Assembly: GCA_905221605.1 (NCBI GenBank)
Contig: CAJNDS010002255.1
Coordinates: 225,001 to 289,000, forward strand
DNA from: Symbiodinium natans
Lineage: Eukaryota > Sar > Dinophyceae > Suessiales > Symbiodiniaceae
DNA: 64,000 nucleotides
Direction: 5' to 3'
This document shows, piece after piece, positions 63,019-64,000 of the stretch. Under the pieces are notes generated by a model. It was not told the origin of the DNA and made no database searches. It was given only the letters and a program-made list of their open reading frames with translations. The translations under genes were made by a program, and so were the position numbers. How positions within the stretch are numbered: the stretch's first letter is position 1; the number at the start of each line of letters is the position of its first letter.

Positions 63019-63450
63019 TCTTTTCTATCCAGGGTTTTGGATTTGGGGCCGAAGTGCCACGCTGCGACAGTGCTGAGGTTCAGTGTCTCGGGCTTTGGGG
63101 CTTGTATTCTGTGATTACAATCAGTAGAGACTTGCACCTGCGGGAATTGCAGTGATTACATGTTGCTAGACACACGCCAGCTTTCGTGCAAGGCCCCCGC
63201 CACTGCTACTGCGTGCCATATGACGGCGCGCACTTGCCGTATGCTGCTGTGACCTACGAATGCTGTATTATCCCGAAAACACAGTATCCATCAATTGAAA
63301 TATTATGTCCTAAACTGCACAGATTTAAACTCATGGATTCGAGAGAGATTCTTGGTCGCCAGGACGCTGTCAGCCGGGCTCGGCGTTTCTTAGAAAACCA
63401 GCATCCAGCTGAGACCTCCTCATGCACGCTACAGGAATGAGCTGCAAAGA
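63019..63450. other. no supported gene
   Basis: A plus-strand ORF (63,186-63,440) lacks coding codon bias. The motif GTCGCACTTCGGCG occurs twice (63,461 and 63,512). Confidence 0.45.
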
Positions 63451-63555
63451 TCTAGTCTAGGTCGCACTTCGGCGGTTTACAAAGAGCTGTCAAGATATAG
63501 TCAGCACCTTGTCGCACTTCGGCGAAATTGGTGCTGGACCAAGCTTGAAGCAAAT

Positions 63556-63999
63556 CTACGGGAAGCGCACCTCGAGAGCATCCTCAGGTGCTGCGGCGCA
63601 GCAAGCAAACAAGCTGGAGCCTGACTCCCTGGGACCATCAAAGTCTCCCCCGGACAACATCTGCCGGAACTCTTCGATGTCGATCTCCTTGTAGGGGATC
63701 CCTTCTTTCTGGAGCCAAGCCACCTCGCCCATCTGGGACCAGCCGAGGCCAGGGCCAGGCGTCTTTCCCTTCTCCTCCTTGCTTAACTCGATGTACTCCT
63801 TGTACTCTGGGAGAAGATGGACTGTTGGAGGCCATGGCTTCTTGCCCCGGCCTTTCTGGCCCTCTTTGAAGACAACGTAGATCTCGTGCTCACGGGCCCT
63901 CGCCGTTCGGACTTGCTCCTTCCACTTGCGGAACCACCGGCAGCCGAAGAAGGCTCGCTGCCCGTAGAGGTCATGGCAAGAGCACCGGGTGCAGTCAGC
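63556..63999 (-). CDS. 3' part of a gene running off the right edge
   Basis: 147 codons open from the edge to TAG at 63,556, with strongly G/C-ending codons. No ATG is needed because the 5' end lies outside, or an intron ends near CTACGGGCAG (about 63,955). Visible peptides are FFGCRWFRKWKEQVRTARAR, HEIYVVFKEGQKGRGKKPW and YKEIDIEEFRQMLSGGDFDG. The N-terminal part has CTRCSCHD. The middle is basic and the end acidic (EIDIEEFRQM), with a Cys-Cys near the terminus. Family not recognised. Confidence 0.65.
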   Translation of the reverse strand, partial: ADCTRCSCHDLYGQRAFFGCRWFRKWKEQVRTARAREHEIYVVFKEGQKGRGKKPWPPTVHLLPEYKEYIELSKEEKGKTPGPGLGWSQMGEVAWLQKEGIPYKEIDIEEFRQMLSGGDFDGPRESGSSLFACCAAAPEDALEVRFP

Positions 64000-64000
64000 A

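Overview
The window looks like dinoflagellate nuclear DNA (inference). The evidence is: very many interstitial TTTAGGG/CCCTAAA telomere-type tracts; coding sequence almost entirely on the minus strand; short exons with G/C-rich third positions and occasional GC or GA 5' splice sites; a Ty1/copia element of a divergent type; and, in that element's LTR, a 10-nt match to the 3' end of the dinoflagellate spliced leader. There are no bacterial-type operons, ribosome binding sites or CRISPR arrays. I recognised no tRNA or rRNA gene by eye.

Layout. 0-16 kb: telomere-repeat-rich DNA with small multi-exon minus-strand genes (2.6-3.7 kb, 9.2-10.7 kb, an exon cluster at 14.4-15.9 kb), TA/poly-C microsatellites (10.8-12.1 kb) and a 1.4-kb direct duplication with a decayed ~150-bp array inside (12.1-13.75 kb). 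16.8-25.7 kb: a tandem segmental duplication. Its left unit holds an intact intronless gene joining an ADP-ribosyltransferase-like domain to about 20 kinesin-light-chain-type TPRs. Its right unit holds a frameshifted, shortened copy. 26.8-27.6 kb: exons of another minus-strand gene, one intron of which is a MITE-like element. 27,780-36,986: a complete, apparently recent copia retrotransposon (identical 122-bp LTRs, GGCTT target duplication, gag-protease ORF, pol ORF in the -1 frame). 37-41 kb: scattered exons, then long CA-rich and ACACCTAC microsatellites. 42.0-42.8 kb: a U-box protein gene. 43.3-43.7 kb: a small two-helix membrane protein gene with a telomere-repeat intron. 45.2-50.3 kb: a multi-exon gene of unknown function. 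50.9-55.5 kb: isolated exons. 56.2-58.0 kb: a Cys-rich membrane protein gene. 58.3-63 kb: more exons and telomere-type arrays. 63.56-64 kb: the 3' part of a gene running off the right edge.

The most interesting feature is how introns are built. Several small introns consist mainly of telomere-type repeats, and the array itself supplies GTTTAG as 5' site or TTTAG as 3' site. Two palindromic MITE-like families carry GT near one end and AG at the other. In two places the element is, to the base, a phase-consistent intron, which is introner-like behaviour. The multi-exon models were built by eye from reading-frame continuity, splice dinucleotides and phase. They are predictions; transcript data would settle them.
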